The notes under the pieces were generated by a model. The model was not told the origin of the DNA. It saw only the letters and a program-made list of their open reading frames with translations, and did not search any database. Position numbers and translations under genes: made by a program. Positions 26,307 through 34,386 of a stretch of DNA of 52,048 nt are shown one piece after another. This DNA is from Clostridiales bacterium. GTDB lineage: Bacteria > Bacillota > Clostridia > Saccharofermentanales > Saccharofermentanaceae. Within the stretch, counting starts at the first letter, position 1; each line of letters starts with the position of its first letter. The stretch lies in the NCBI GenBank assembly GCA_017961235.1, contig JAGCXQ010000052.1:1-52048 (forward strand), in the 5' to 3' direction.

Positions 26307-26804
26307 ATGGAACCGCTGGAGAAAGATTTTGCAGAAAGCCTGCTGAGCATTTTTGATAATGTTCTTCTGACCGAAGAAATGGCCCTGTCGAAGGGTTATT
26401 TTTCCGATTTGTCCATCGCCGAACTTCACACGATCAATGCGATCGGCCCGTATGAGGCCAGAACGATGACCGAGACGGCAAATATCCTCGGGATCACGAT
26501 CGGTACACTGACAGTTGCCGTGGACCGTCTTGTGAAGAAAAAATACGTCGAGCGCCAGCGTGATACGAAGGACCGCCGTATCGTACGTATCTCCCTGACA
26601 CGTCAGGGCAAGCTTGCGTACCGTATGCACTCCAAATTCCATAGAGTCCTTGCCAAGCGCATTTTCGACCCGCTTTCCGAAGAAGAGAGAAAGATCCTGA
26701 CAAAGACGATCGAAGAGATCGATACCTTCGTCAAAGAACAGTACAAGAAGTACAGTTCCGGCGAACAATATAAGAAGATCGTCCGTGACGATACGGAGGT
26801 GTAA
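26307..26804 (+). CDS. MarR-family regulator, FabT-like
   Basis: 165 residues. A winged helix-turn-helix with MarR signatures: a dimer helix, MTETANILGITIGTLTVAVDRLVKKKYVER as the recognition region and DRRIVRISLT as the wing with its DRR motif. It opens a cluster with acyl carrier protein, a lipid kinase, PlsC and acyl-CoA synthetase, the context of FabT, which represses fatty acid genes using acyl-ACP as corepressor. A TTTGATTTTCAAA palindrome upstream of the synthetase (29049-29061) fits that site. ATG 26307 is chosen for GGGGGTGG at 26294-26301; ATG 26286 lacks a site. Confidence 0.85.
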   Translation: MEPLEKDFAESLLSIFDNVLLTEEMALSKGYFSDLSIAELHTINAIGPYEARTMTETANILGITIGTLTVAVDRLVKKKYVERQRDTKDRRIVRISLTRQGKLAYRMHSKFHRVLAKRIFDPLSEEERKILTKTIEEIDTFVKEQYKKYSSGEQYKKIVRDDTEV

Positions 26805-26806
26805 AG

Positions 26807-27121
26807 ATGGCCGTTTCCAAGAAAAAGACATCTGATATGAATGAGAACGAGGAGAAGAGTGCATCTGCAAAAGCACCTTCCCGTGAAGTTGTTTTTGATA
26901 CCCTGACAGATATGCTTTCCGAGCTTCTTGATATGAAGAAGTCGGATTTTGCCGAGGACACGATGATCTTTGAAGAACTGCCGCTCGACTCGCTCCAGCT
27001 CTATGAACTGGTCGTCGATCTCGAGGAGCGTTTTGAACTTCAGATCTCAGACGAAGCGATCGAGAAGATCCGCAGCATCGGCGATGTTGTGAATATGATC
27101 TGCGACGCAGGCAATAACTAA
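26807..27121 (+). CDS. acyl carrier protein
   Basis: 104 residues. The core (about 27-104) is an ACP four-helix fold with the phosphopantetheine serine in LPLDSLQLYELV and an acidic recognition helix after it. The N-terminal ~25 residues (Lys/Ser/Glu-rich) are an extension not usual for AcpP, so a role in a dedicated lipid pathway is possible. The Ser should be modified by AcpS or Sfp. It begins 2 bases after the MarR stop, so the two are one unit. Confidence 0.92.
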   Translation: MAVSKKKTSDMNENEEKSASAKAPSREVVFDTLTDMLSELLDMKKSDFAEDTMIFEELPLDSLQLYELVVDLEERFELQISDEAIEKIRSIGDVVNMICDAGNN

Positions 27122-27140
27122 GAAGTAGCAGGGCTCCCAA

Positions 27141-28112
27141 TTGCAGTACATATTCATCGTGAATTCGAATATACATAAGAGGCGCAAGAAGGCTCTGGAA
27201 AAAGCGATCGCGGCGCTTCCCTCCGATCTTAAGAATCACTCGAAAGTCTTCTATACCGACCATCCGAATCATGCCGAAGAACTGGCGGTCACGAACTCCG
27301 AGAAGTATGGTTCCGAGTGCATCATCTTCGCATGCGGCGGAGACGGTACTATCCATGAGATCGCCAATGCTTTAGCATTCCGTAATTCTCCGATGGCAGT
27401 CATTCCTCTTGGTACCGGAAATGATTTTGCAAGGACCCTTTATCCGAAGGAGATCTATAAGGATCCGCTTTCTGTACTGAAAAAGCTGGAGAGCCCGATG
27501 ATCCGCTCCATCGACCTGTTCCGTATCGACAGTTATGACTTCATGGGGAATCATCTTCCGGCATGGAGCCGGTATAGCCTGAATGTCGCGTCTATGGGAC
27601 TCGATACACTCGTCCAGGCCAAGGCAAAGAGAATGGTAGAGAAACATCCGAAGAGTTTCTTTTATCGGAAACATGCTTATTCCATCGCGGCAGTGTCCTG
27701 TCTTTTGAACGGATGGCGTTTCACGATGGATTACTCGATCGAGCTTGAAAATGGTGAGATGATCGAGAAGAAAAATGTGAACTATTCTCTGGTCAGTATC
27801 TGCAACGGACGGTACTACGGCAGCGGTTTCTGTCCTGCACCCGGAGCGGATGTCGATGATGGTGTGCTCGATGTCTGTATCGTCGATCACATGTCCAGAG
27901 CGAAGGCTTTTTCCCAGCTGATGAAGTATAAGAAGGGAAAGCATATCGGGCAGAAGGGCTTCTCATTCTATCGTTCCACCAGCGGAATTTTTACATCCCT
28001 GAACAGTAATATGCAGATGCAGGGGAACTATGACGGCGAGGATTTCTTCGGACATAAAGTAAGATACGAGATCATCCCGTCGGCGATCCAGATGGCTTTC
28101 TTTACGGAATAG
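27141..28112 (+). CDS. diacylglycerol kinase catalytic-domain protein (DgkB/YegS-like lipid kinase)
   Basis: 323 residues. The ATP-binding motif GGDGTIHE (about 60-67) and the PLGTGNDFAR motif (about 84-93) are diagnostic of the DAGK catalytic family. Members phosphorylate diacylglycerol or related lipids at the membrane, giving phosphatidic acid, which matches the PlsC product next door. The protein begins NSNIHKR, with the typical N-terminal nucleotide fold. The start is TTG, 5-6 bases past AGGG, a weak site. An AGTGCTTTT repeat overlaps its stop codon (28111). Confidence 0.92.
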   Translation: MQYIFIVNSNIHKRRKKALEKAIAALPSDLKNHSKVFYTDHPNHAEELAVTNSEKYGSECIIFACGGDGTIHEIANALAFRNSPMAVIPLGTGNDFARTLYPKEIYKDPLSVLKKLESPMIRSIDLFRIDSYDFMGNHLPAWSRYSLNVASMGLDTLVQAKAKRMVEKHPKSFFYRKHAYSIAAVSCLLNGWRFTMDYSIELENGEMIEKKNVNYSLVSICNGRYYGSGFCPAPGADVDDGVLDVCIVDHMSRAKAFSQLMKYKKGKHIGQKGFSFYRSTSGIFTSLNSNMQMQGNYDGEDFFGHKVRYEIIPSAIQMAFFTE

Positions 28113-28140
28113 TGCTTTTCGAAAAGAACTAATTCTACGG

Positions 28141-28171
28141 CAAAAAGAAAGGCTCCGGTGAGGAGCCTTAT
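28141..28171. terminator. bidirectional terminator between the lipid kinase and plsC
   Basis: AAGGCTCC (28149-28156) and GGAGCCTT (28162-28169) pair perfectly around 5 bases. On the minus strand TTTCTTTTTG follows, a strong T tract; on the + strand TATTT follows. It serves convergent genes. Confidence 0.82.
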
Positions 28172-28900
28172 TTACTGCAGGTTTACGTCTTTTTTCTCCA
28201 TATCTTTCATCCAGGTGTGGATCGCATCTGTCATCTTATGGGCATCGCGATCGAACTCGGAAGGAAGCATCGGCTTCCCGAAATGGATCGTTATTCTCTT
28301 TCTTCTGTGATTCTTTTTATCCCAGGTCTGGGGTCTCTTCATGTGACGGGACCATACCTGATAACCGCCCTCGATATAGACGGGAAGGAGAGGCGCATCT
28401 GCCTTTACGGCGATATATGCAGCACCGTCTTTAAACTCGCCGAGATGACCGTCCGAGGTTCTGGTTCCTTCCGGATGGACGAGGATGATGTTACCGTTTT
28501 CGACTTCCTTCTTCGCCTTGATGAGACCTCTTACCGGATTGCCGAAACGATCGACGGCGATACCTCTTCCGACGTGCATCATGACGCGTCCGAGACGGCC
28601 GTAATTTGTCTCCAGGTCAGAAGCGGCGAGCGCGCAGAATACCTTTCTGTGCTTTCTCGGAAGCATGCTCATGATCCACATGCCGTCCGCGTAGGTCTGA
28701 TGATTGGAGCAGATAACATACGGATGCTCTTTCGGGATATTTTCCTTTTCGCCGGGGCGAAGCTTGACGAGAATGCGGGTGACCGCCATGGAAACGTGAT
28801 ACCAGAAGAACCCCGTAAATCCACGAGGTGTCGGGTATTTATTATTCAGTTCTTCGACAGAATGTGCCGCTGCGGCAGAACCGCTATCTTTCGACGCCAT
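28172..28900 (-). CDS. 1-acyl-glycerol-3-phosphate acyltransferase (PlsC-like)
   Basis: 242 residues. The acyltransferase motif NHQTYADG (His-X4-Asp) catalyses transfer. Downstream HPEGTRTSDG holds the EGTR block that binds glycerol phosphate, followed by the PVYIEGGY block. The enzyme acylates lysophosphatidic acid at sn-2 to make phosphatidic acid at the inner leaflet. One hydrophobic stretch near 25-45 anchors it. AGGAG lies 8 bases before ATG 28900. It is transcribed divergently from the acyl-CoA synthetase, with a shared regulatory region. Confidence 0.92.
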   Translation of the reverse strand: MASKDSGSAAAAHSVEELNNKYPTPRGFTGFFWYHVSMAVTRILVKLRPGEKENIPKEHPYVICSNHQTYADGMWIMSMLPRKHRKVFCALAASDLETNYGRLGRVMMHVGRGIAVDRFGNPVRGLIKAKKEVENGNIILVHPEGTRTSDGHLGEFKDGAAYIAVKADAPLLPVYIEGGYQVWSRHMKRPQTWDKKNHRRKRITIHFGKPMLPSEFDRDAHKMTDAIHTWMKDMEKKDVNLQ

Positions 28901-28935
28901 GACTTAAACTCCTAATACCATTCTCTTCGTTTGAT

Positions 28936-28964
28936 ATGCTAGCTTACATTAAATAGAATGTCAA
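28936..28964 (-). promoter_or_regulatory. sigma-A type promoter of plsC
   Basis: Minus-strand TTGACA (28959-28964), 17-base spacer, TAGCAT (28936-28941). The -35 is perfect, the -10 matches 4 of 6. Confidence 0.75.
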
Positions 28965-29048
28965 TCAATTTACTTATATATAAAATGCTGTATTTTTGCC
29001 CGAAAAGCACTGTAAATAGTGCAATAATCCCATGTCCGAAGGAAATAC

Positions 29049-29061
29049 TTTGATTTTCAAA
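29049..29061. promoter_or_regulatory. FabT-like palindrome TTTGATTTTCAAA
   Basis: TTTGA and TCAAA arms around TTT match the known FabT box layout (TTTGATTATCAAA). It lies between plsC and the acyl-CoA synthetase, 17 bases upstream of the synthetase -35. A MarR regulator sits 2.3 kb upstream in the same lipid cluster. Confidence 0.55.
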
Positions 29062-29078
29062 ATATTTTCCTAAAAACA

Positions 29079-29107
29079 TAGACGAGCAGAAAAGAAAGTG
29101 GTATCAT
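29079..29107 (+). promoter_or_regulatory. candidate promoter of the acyl-CoA synthetase
   Basis: TAGACG (29079-29084), 17-base spacer, TATCAT (29102-29107). The -10 is 5 of 6; the -35 is 4 of 6. Confidence 0.5.
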
Positions 29108-29169
29108 CAATAAATGTGTACAGATGAAAACCGTGTGGACACGAGACCTTTTACCGCTACGGAGGACCT

Positions 29170-31011
29170 ATGTCGAGCATAGTCGGAAAACCACTTCATG
29201 AGGGCGTTCGTTACGAGACGATGCGCGACTTGATCTTAGGATCGAAAGAGAAATATGGAACCAGGGATTCTTTCATTTTCAGAAGAAAACCGAACGAAGC
29301 GGAAATCCACAAAACATATAATGATTTTGCATCCGATATCGAATACCTTGTCGAAGCGATCCACATCGAAGGGTTTGCCGGCAGACATCTGGGTGTCGTC
29401 GGTGAAAACGCATACGAATGGGTAGTTTCTTATTCTGCGATCCTGAGTTCGGGATCGGTAGGACTTCCTCTGGACAGACTTCTGCCGGAGCAGGAGCTGA
29501 TCAGCCTTCTGGTACGTGGTAAGGTGGAAGTGCTTTTCTATCATCAGAAGCATCATGAGATGATCATGAATATCGCGAAAAATACTGCGGAGAACGGCGT
29601 GAAAGTGCAGAAGTTCATCTGCATGTGCACCGAGTATATCGCATCCAATCTGGAGTGGCCGAAGGACGATGACCGCTTCGTGGATATCCAGGACTGGCTC
29701 GCGGAAGGTAAAGCCGCGGTAGAGTCCGGCAAGAGCTATATGCGTGAAGTAAAGATCGATCCGGAAGAGACGAGGATCATCCTTTATACGTCCGGAACGA
29801 CGGCTATGAGTAAGGGTGTCATGCTCTCCCATAAGAACATCATGTCAAATGTATATGCGATCAGCACGATCCTGACGCTGAATCCGGGAGAGCGGGTATT
29901 CTCTATCCTTCCTCTGCATCACACATTTGAAAATACCTGTGAGTATTTCATGATGGCAAGAGGCTGCTGCATCTGTTTCTCGGACGGTCTCCGCTATATT
30001 GTTAAGAACCTGAATGAATGGCATGTCGAGGCATGTATCTCCGTGCCGCTTCTTTTTGAAAATATCCACGGCAAGATCAAGGCTGGTATCGAAGAATCCG
30101 GAAAGCAGGGCCTGATCGATTTCATGATCCCGATCAGTAATTTTCTGAGAAAATTCAAGATCGACCTGCGCCGTGTATTTTTCTCGTCCATTATCAAGAA
30201 ACTGGGCGGACATCTGCGTCTGATCGTTATCGGCGGCGCAGGCATCGCGAAGAATTATATCGAGGATTTCAATAACTGGGGATTCGAATTCCTGATGGGA
30301 TACGGACTTACCGAGACATCTCCGGTTATTGCCGTCACGACGACGAAGTACAATGTCTATGGAAGTGTCGGCCGTCCTCTTACCGGTGTTGAAGTGAAAA
30401 TTGATACTGACAGTCCCAAAATTGGGACAGTTGGTGAGATATTATCTAAGAGTGACTGTGTCATGCAGGGTTACTATGAGAATCCGGAAGCTACGGCAGA
30501 GGTGCTCGAAGAAGATGGCTGGTTCCACACGGGAGATATGGGATACCTGGATAAGAAGGATTGCCTTCATATCACCGGCCGTGTGAAGTCCATGATCGTT
30601 CTGACCAATGGTAAGAAGGCATTCCCGGAAGAGATGGAAAGTCTTCTGAATAATATCCCGGGCGTAAAGGAAGCTTTTGTCTGGGGGGCGAAGGACGAGA
30701 AGGATGCAGTGGATATCTGCGCCAAGCTTCTCATCGACCGTCAGGTGATCGGTGAGAATCTTCCGATCCCGGATACCACCGCAGGTGACAATGCGGTACG
30801 TGAGTATCTGAGCGCGAAGATGAAAGAAGTAAATCATCAGATGCCGTCGTACAAGGCGATCCACTATTTCGTCTTCTCGGAGACCGAGATGGTGAAGACA
30901 ACTACTCTGAAGGTCAGACGCCCTCAGGAACAGAAGGCGATCGAGGATCAGCTCGAGAAAGCCGGTACGACAATGAAAGCAGCGAACGGACAGAATCTGG
31001 ATACCCTCTAA
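29170..31011 (+). CDS. AMP-forming long-chain acyl-CoA synthetase
   Basis: 613 residues. The adenylation P loop is YTSGTTAMSKGVMLSH, a variant of YTSGTTGxPKG with Ala-Met-Ser replacing Gly-x-Pro. The GYGLTETSP motif, HTGDMGYLD and the hinge Arg/Asp in ITGRVKSMIV are intact. It activates fatty acids to acyl-AMP and then to a thioester. Given the ACP and PlsC in the cluster, an acyl-ACP product is possible but not shown. GGAGG lies just before the ATG. It is followed by addB after 19 bases. Confidence 0.92.
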   Translation: MSSIVGKPLHEGVRYETMRDLILGSKEKYGTRDSFIFRRKPNEAEIHKTYNDFASDIEYLVEAIHIEGFAGRHLGVVGENAYEWVVSYSAILSSGSVGLPLDRLLPEQELISLLVRGKVEVLFYHQKHHEMIMNIAKNTAENGVKVQKFICMCTEYIASNLEWPKDDDRFVDIQDWLAEGKAAVESGKSYMREVKIDPEETRIILYTSGTTAMSKGVMLSHKNIMSNVYAISTILTLNPGERVFSILPLHHTFENTCEYFMMARGCCICFSDGLRYIVKNLNEWHVEACISVPLLFENIHGKIKAGIEESGKQGLIDFMIPISNFLRKFKIDLRRVFFSSIIKKLGGHLRLIVIGGAGIAKNYIEDFNNWGFEFLMGYGLTETSPVIAVTTTKYNVYGSVGRPLTGVEVKIDTDSPKIGTVGEILSKSDCVMQGYYENPEATAEVLEEDGWFHTGDMGYLDKKDCLHITGRVKSMIVLTNGKKAFPEEMESLLNNIPGVKEAFVWGAKDEKDAVDICAKLLIDRQVIGENLPIPDTTAGDNAVREYLSAKMKEVNHQMPSYKAIHYFVFSETEMVKTTTLKVRRPQEQKAIEDQLEKAGTTMKAANGQNLDTL

Positions 31012-31030
31012 TCATAAGGAGGTAGATACC

Positions 31031-34000
31031 ATGGCGTTTCATTTGCTTTACGGCGAACATCCTGTCTCGCTGATAGACACCTGTCTTTCCAGGATATGTG
31101 ACGAGGCCGTAAAATGGCCGACCCGGCGCGGGTATATTATTGTTCCCGAGAAGATGAAAGCGGAAGTAGAACGCCGCTATATAGAGATCCTTCAGGAAAA
31201 GAAGGGCGGCAAGGGAAATGACGCTGCGTTCATGATGATCGATGTCGTCAGTTTTTCGCGTTTTGCATTCCGTGTACTGAGTGAAGCCGGAGGAATGGGC
31301 GGCAAGGCGCTGAATCCGGCCGGAAGAACGATCCTTATCCATCGCATACTATCGGAAAATAAACAGGAATTCCCTGTCCTCGGAAGCTTCGCGGAGCGTG
31401 TCGGATTCATCTCTGAAATTGATGAAGTGCTGGGGGATTTTTACCGTTATGGTGTCAGCGGTTCGATGCTCGAAGAGATGGACCTGGAAGGAGAGAGTCC
31501 GCTGACGGTAGGTAAGATCCGCGATTTCGGACATCTTCTGACAAAGATGGATGCACTTAGGGAAGAACTGGGATTCGCACCGGAGCGTGATTCCATGAAA
31601 CGTCTTGACGAAGTGCTTCGTCTTTTCCGCGAAGATGCACCGGAGACAAAGACCTGGCCGCTAAAGAGACTGGCTTTCCTTCGTGATGCATCCTGCTGGA
31701 TCTTAGGCTTCGGGGAGACAAGAAACTTCACTCCTGAAGAGTATAACATTGTTACAGATCTTGCGGCTGTAGCCTCTAAGGTTACACTGACCTGCGTGGC
31801 TGCTTCGGATGAACCGGAGGAGATGGGAGATGATATCGGTCACTTCGGAGAGAAGACGATCCGGTCGATCCTGAAAGAATTCGTTCCCGAATCTTCGGAA
31901 AAAGCAGGTCCTTCGGAGAACCGGGTGCCGGCATTGTCTGTTCTGTCCTCGGATTATGCTTCCCGTTCCTGCGCCAGGCGGGAAGACCTGGATCTTCCGG
32001 TTGAGATCAAGGTTTTCCATCAGATATCGGATGAACTGGAATATGTCGCAGCACGTATCAAGGAGGCTGTTCAGTTTAAAGGACTGAATTATCGTGACGT
32101 TACTGTGGTCATGTGTGATCTGGAAAAGTATGGCACCAGCCTTCATGCCGCTTTTTCCAAGTACGGCCTGGATGCATTTGTAGATGAAGAGCAGCCGCTG
32201 ATGGGAACGATCTGGATGCAGTATCTGACATCCATACTGGATATTTCTTCCTTCCGCTGGGATATTTCATCCGTCATCTCCTATCTGAAATCAGGCTTTG
32301 TCACTGTCGATATGGAGACGGTCCAGCGCTTCGAGAACTTCTGCCTGGCGCATGGGATCAGAAACAAAAAGAAGATGCTTGCCTGTGAGAATTTTGTCTC
32401 GACAGTAGCAGAGAAGCAGGTGGTAAAGGAGATCCTTCCCGTTCTTCTTAAGACAGCCGATGAGATCGGATGTGTTGAAAAGGCGAAAACATGTAAGGAG
32501 CGTGCCATTGCGCTTCATAACATGATCTTCGATAAGAGACAGCATGTCGAGTATCTTGTCGATGAATGGCAGAAGGCGGGAAACCAGCAGGCAGCGCTTG
32601 CACTGGCACTCTCCTATAACTACTCGGATGAAGCGCTTAATACTATGGCCAACGATCTCGGAGATTTTCCGATCTCTCTTGTGAATTTCCGTGATGCTCT
32701 CCTTTCTGCTTTGGAGAGCAAGATGCTTGCGGCCATTCCTTCTTATGTGGACCAGATTACGATCACCAAGGCTTCTTCTGCGTATCGCAGATCCTGCAGG
32801 ATGATGTTTATCGTGGGTTCTGAAAGAAAGAACTTCCCGTTTACTTCACCCTCGGAAGGATATCTGAAGAATAAAGAAAGAACTATTCTTTCCGAGAAGC
32901 TTTCGATCGATTTTCCGAATCATGCTAAAGATCAGGCATATTCTGATTTCTTCACGGCATATGCGCTCCTGGACGCACCGACGGATCGTCTGATCTTCAC
33001 GATCCAGAACTCCGTTGAACCGTCTTCCGTGATCACATTCCTGAAGGACCAGTACCCGAAGGTCATCCCGGAGATCCTTGATCATCTGTCTCTTCGTGAT
33101 CCCCGTATTCTTCTCAAAGAGAAAATGGAGGATTATCTGAGAGACGTTCTCTCCCGTCCGGCCCCTGAAGAGCCTGATCCGGAATATGACGAAGCTGTCT
33201 ATATCTGGAAAACGTATTTTTCTTCATCGGATCTTTCGTTTGATGATAAGGCGGATACGTCCCTGCAGATCCCGAAAGATTTGATGGACCAGCGATACCA
33301 TGACAAATTGCTCATGAGCGTATCCTCTGTGGAGAGCTATCTATATTGTCCGTATCACTATTTCTGCGAGAAGGTCTTGAAGATAGATGAGCGGCAGGTT
33401 CAGAAGGTGCAGCCGACGGAGATGGGTTCACTTGCGCATACCGTGATGGAGAAGGCGTTGACCGAGTTCCGTGACGAGTATAATCGCACACCCGATGATG
33501 AGAAGCAATATGTTCTTGAAAAGTTCAGAAAGAAAGACAAACTTGCCTGGAGCCGTGATATCCTTCGCGACGCACAAGAACAGAAACGATATGCATATTG
33601 TGATGATCCCGCGCTAAAAATGGCGGCCGATACGAAGCTTCTTGCCGGAGTCAAAGAGACGCTGGATATGATCTTTAATAAGCTCGATCCCGAGAAGTCG
33701 ATGCCCTCGCACTTTGAATGGGAATTCGGCTCTGATGATATCCCGGGATATGATCTGCCGCTGTCTGACGGTAGAGTCGTAACCTTTACCGGAAAGATCG
33801 ACCGTATCGATGTCAATAAAGAAGAGAATCGGTTTAATATCCTCGACTATAAGACCGGCAACAAGAAGATCGAGTTCGATATGCTGTACTCCGGCGCAAG
33901 TGTTCAGCTGCCGGCATATATGTATGTATATTCTTCCAGACATCCGGAAATGGAACCGGACGGTATCTCGTATATTCACGTCGCGAGAGTCAAAACAAGA

Positions 34001-34384
34001 TGTAAAGGAATGGATGAGTCACTCGATCCGGATACTGTTGCAAAGGATCACGCAAAGGCGGTTTCCGAGACATTCGGGCCGTCGGGGTATGCGCTGTCCG
34101 CTGATCCGTCTGAGATGAAAAAGATGGGTGAGTTTGCACTTGCGCATGTTCGGGAAAAATGCGAGAAACTCTATAGCGGACACTTCGATGCGAAGCCTGC
34201 AAAACTTAAGAAAAAGCCGCTGATGAAGTGCATGGATTGTGAGTATAACCAGATATGTAACGGAATAGCGGAATCGCCGGATTACAATTATCTTCCGACG
34301 ATGGCCCCGGTGAAATCCGAAGATGGAAAAGACTTGAAAAGTTCAGCTCTTTTCTTTGCGAACATCAAGAGAGAGGAGGAGTGA
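31031..34384 (+). CDS. addB: AddB subunit of the AddAB helicase-nuclease
   Basis: 1117 residues, the normal size for AddB. The C-terminal nuclease domain has ILDYKTG with catalytic residues, and four cysteines that frame an iron-sulfur cluster: CPYHYFC region near 775 and CMDCEYNQIC near 1073-1082. Together with AddA it resects double-strand breaks and loads RecA. The N-terminus, where other AddB proteins keep a Walker A (GRSGSGKT), reads LLYGEHPVSL here, so ATP binding by this subunit appears lost. AAGGAGG precedes the ATG. It is the first gene of a pair with addA. Confidence 0.93.
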   Translation: MAFHLLYGEHPVSLIDTCLSRICDEAVKWPTRRGYIIVPEKMKAEVERRYIEILQEKKGGKGNDAAFMMIDVVSFSRFAFRVLSEAGGMGGKALNPAGRTILIHRILSENKQEFPVLGSFAERVGFISEIDEVLGDFYRYGVSGSMLEEMDLEGESPLTVGKIRDFGHLLTKMDALREELGFAPERDSMKRLDEVLRLFREDAPETKTWPLKRLAFLRDASCWILGFGETRNFTPEEYNIVTDLAAVASKVTLTCVAASDEPEEMGDDIGHFGEKTIRSILKEFVPESSEKAGPSENRVPALSVLSSDYASRSCARREDLDLPVEIKVFHQISDELEYVAARIKEAVQFKGLNYRDVTVVMCDLEKYGTSLHAAFSKYGLDAFVDEEQPLMGTIWMQYLTSILDISSFRWDISSVISYLKSGFVTVDMETVQRFENFCLAHGIRNKKKMLACENFVSTVAEKQVVKEILPVLLKTADEIGCVEKAKTCKERAIALHNMIFDKRQHVEYLVDEWQKAGNQQAALALALSYNYSDEALNTMANDLGDFPISLVNFRDALLSALESKMLAAIPSYVDQITITKASSAYRRSCRMMFIVGSERKNFPFTSPSEGYLKNKERTILSEKLSIDFPNHAKDQAYSDFFTAYALLDAPTDRLIFTIQNSVEPSSVITFLKDQYPKVIPEILDHLSLRDPRILLKEKMEDYLRDVLSRPAPEEPDPEYDEAVYIWKTYFSSSDLSFDDKADTSLQIPKDLMDQRYHDKLLMSVSSVESYLYCPYHYFCEKVLKIDERQVQKVQPTEMGSLAHTVMEKALTEFRDEYNRTPDDEKQYVLEKFRKKDKLAWSRDILRDAQEQKRYAYCDDPALKMAADTKLLAGVKETLDMIFNKLDPEKSMPSHFEWEFGSDDIPGYDLPLSDGRVVTFTGKIDRIDVNKEENRFNILDYKTGNKKIEFDMLYSGASVQLPAYMYVYSSRHPEMEPDGISYIHVARVKTRCKGMDESLDPDTVAKDHAKAVSETFGPSGYALSADPSEMKKMGEFALAHVREKCEKLYSGHFDAKPAKLKKKPLMKCMDCEYNQICNGIAESPDYNYLPTMAPVKSEDGKDLKSSALFFANIKREEE

Positions 34385-34386
34385 TC

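Noticed and set aside
26289..27356. 355-codon open frame opposite the MarR and ACP genes
   Set aside because: Antisense to two recognised genes, and the composition is not protein-like.
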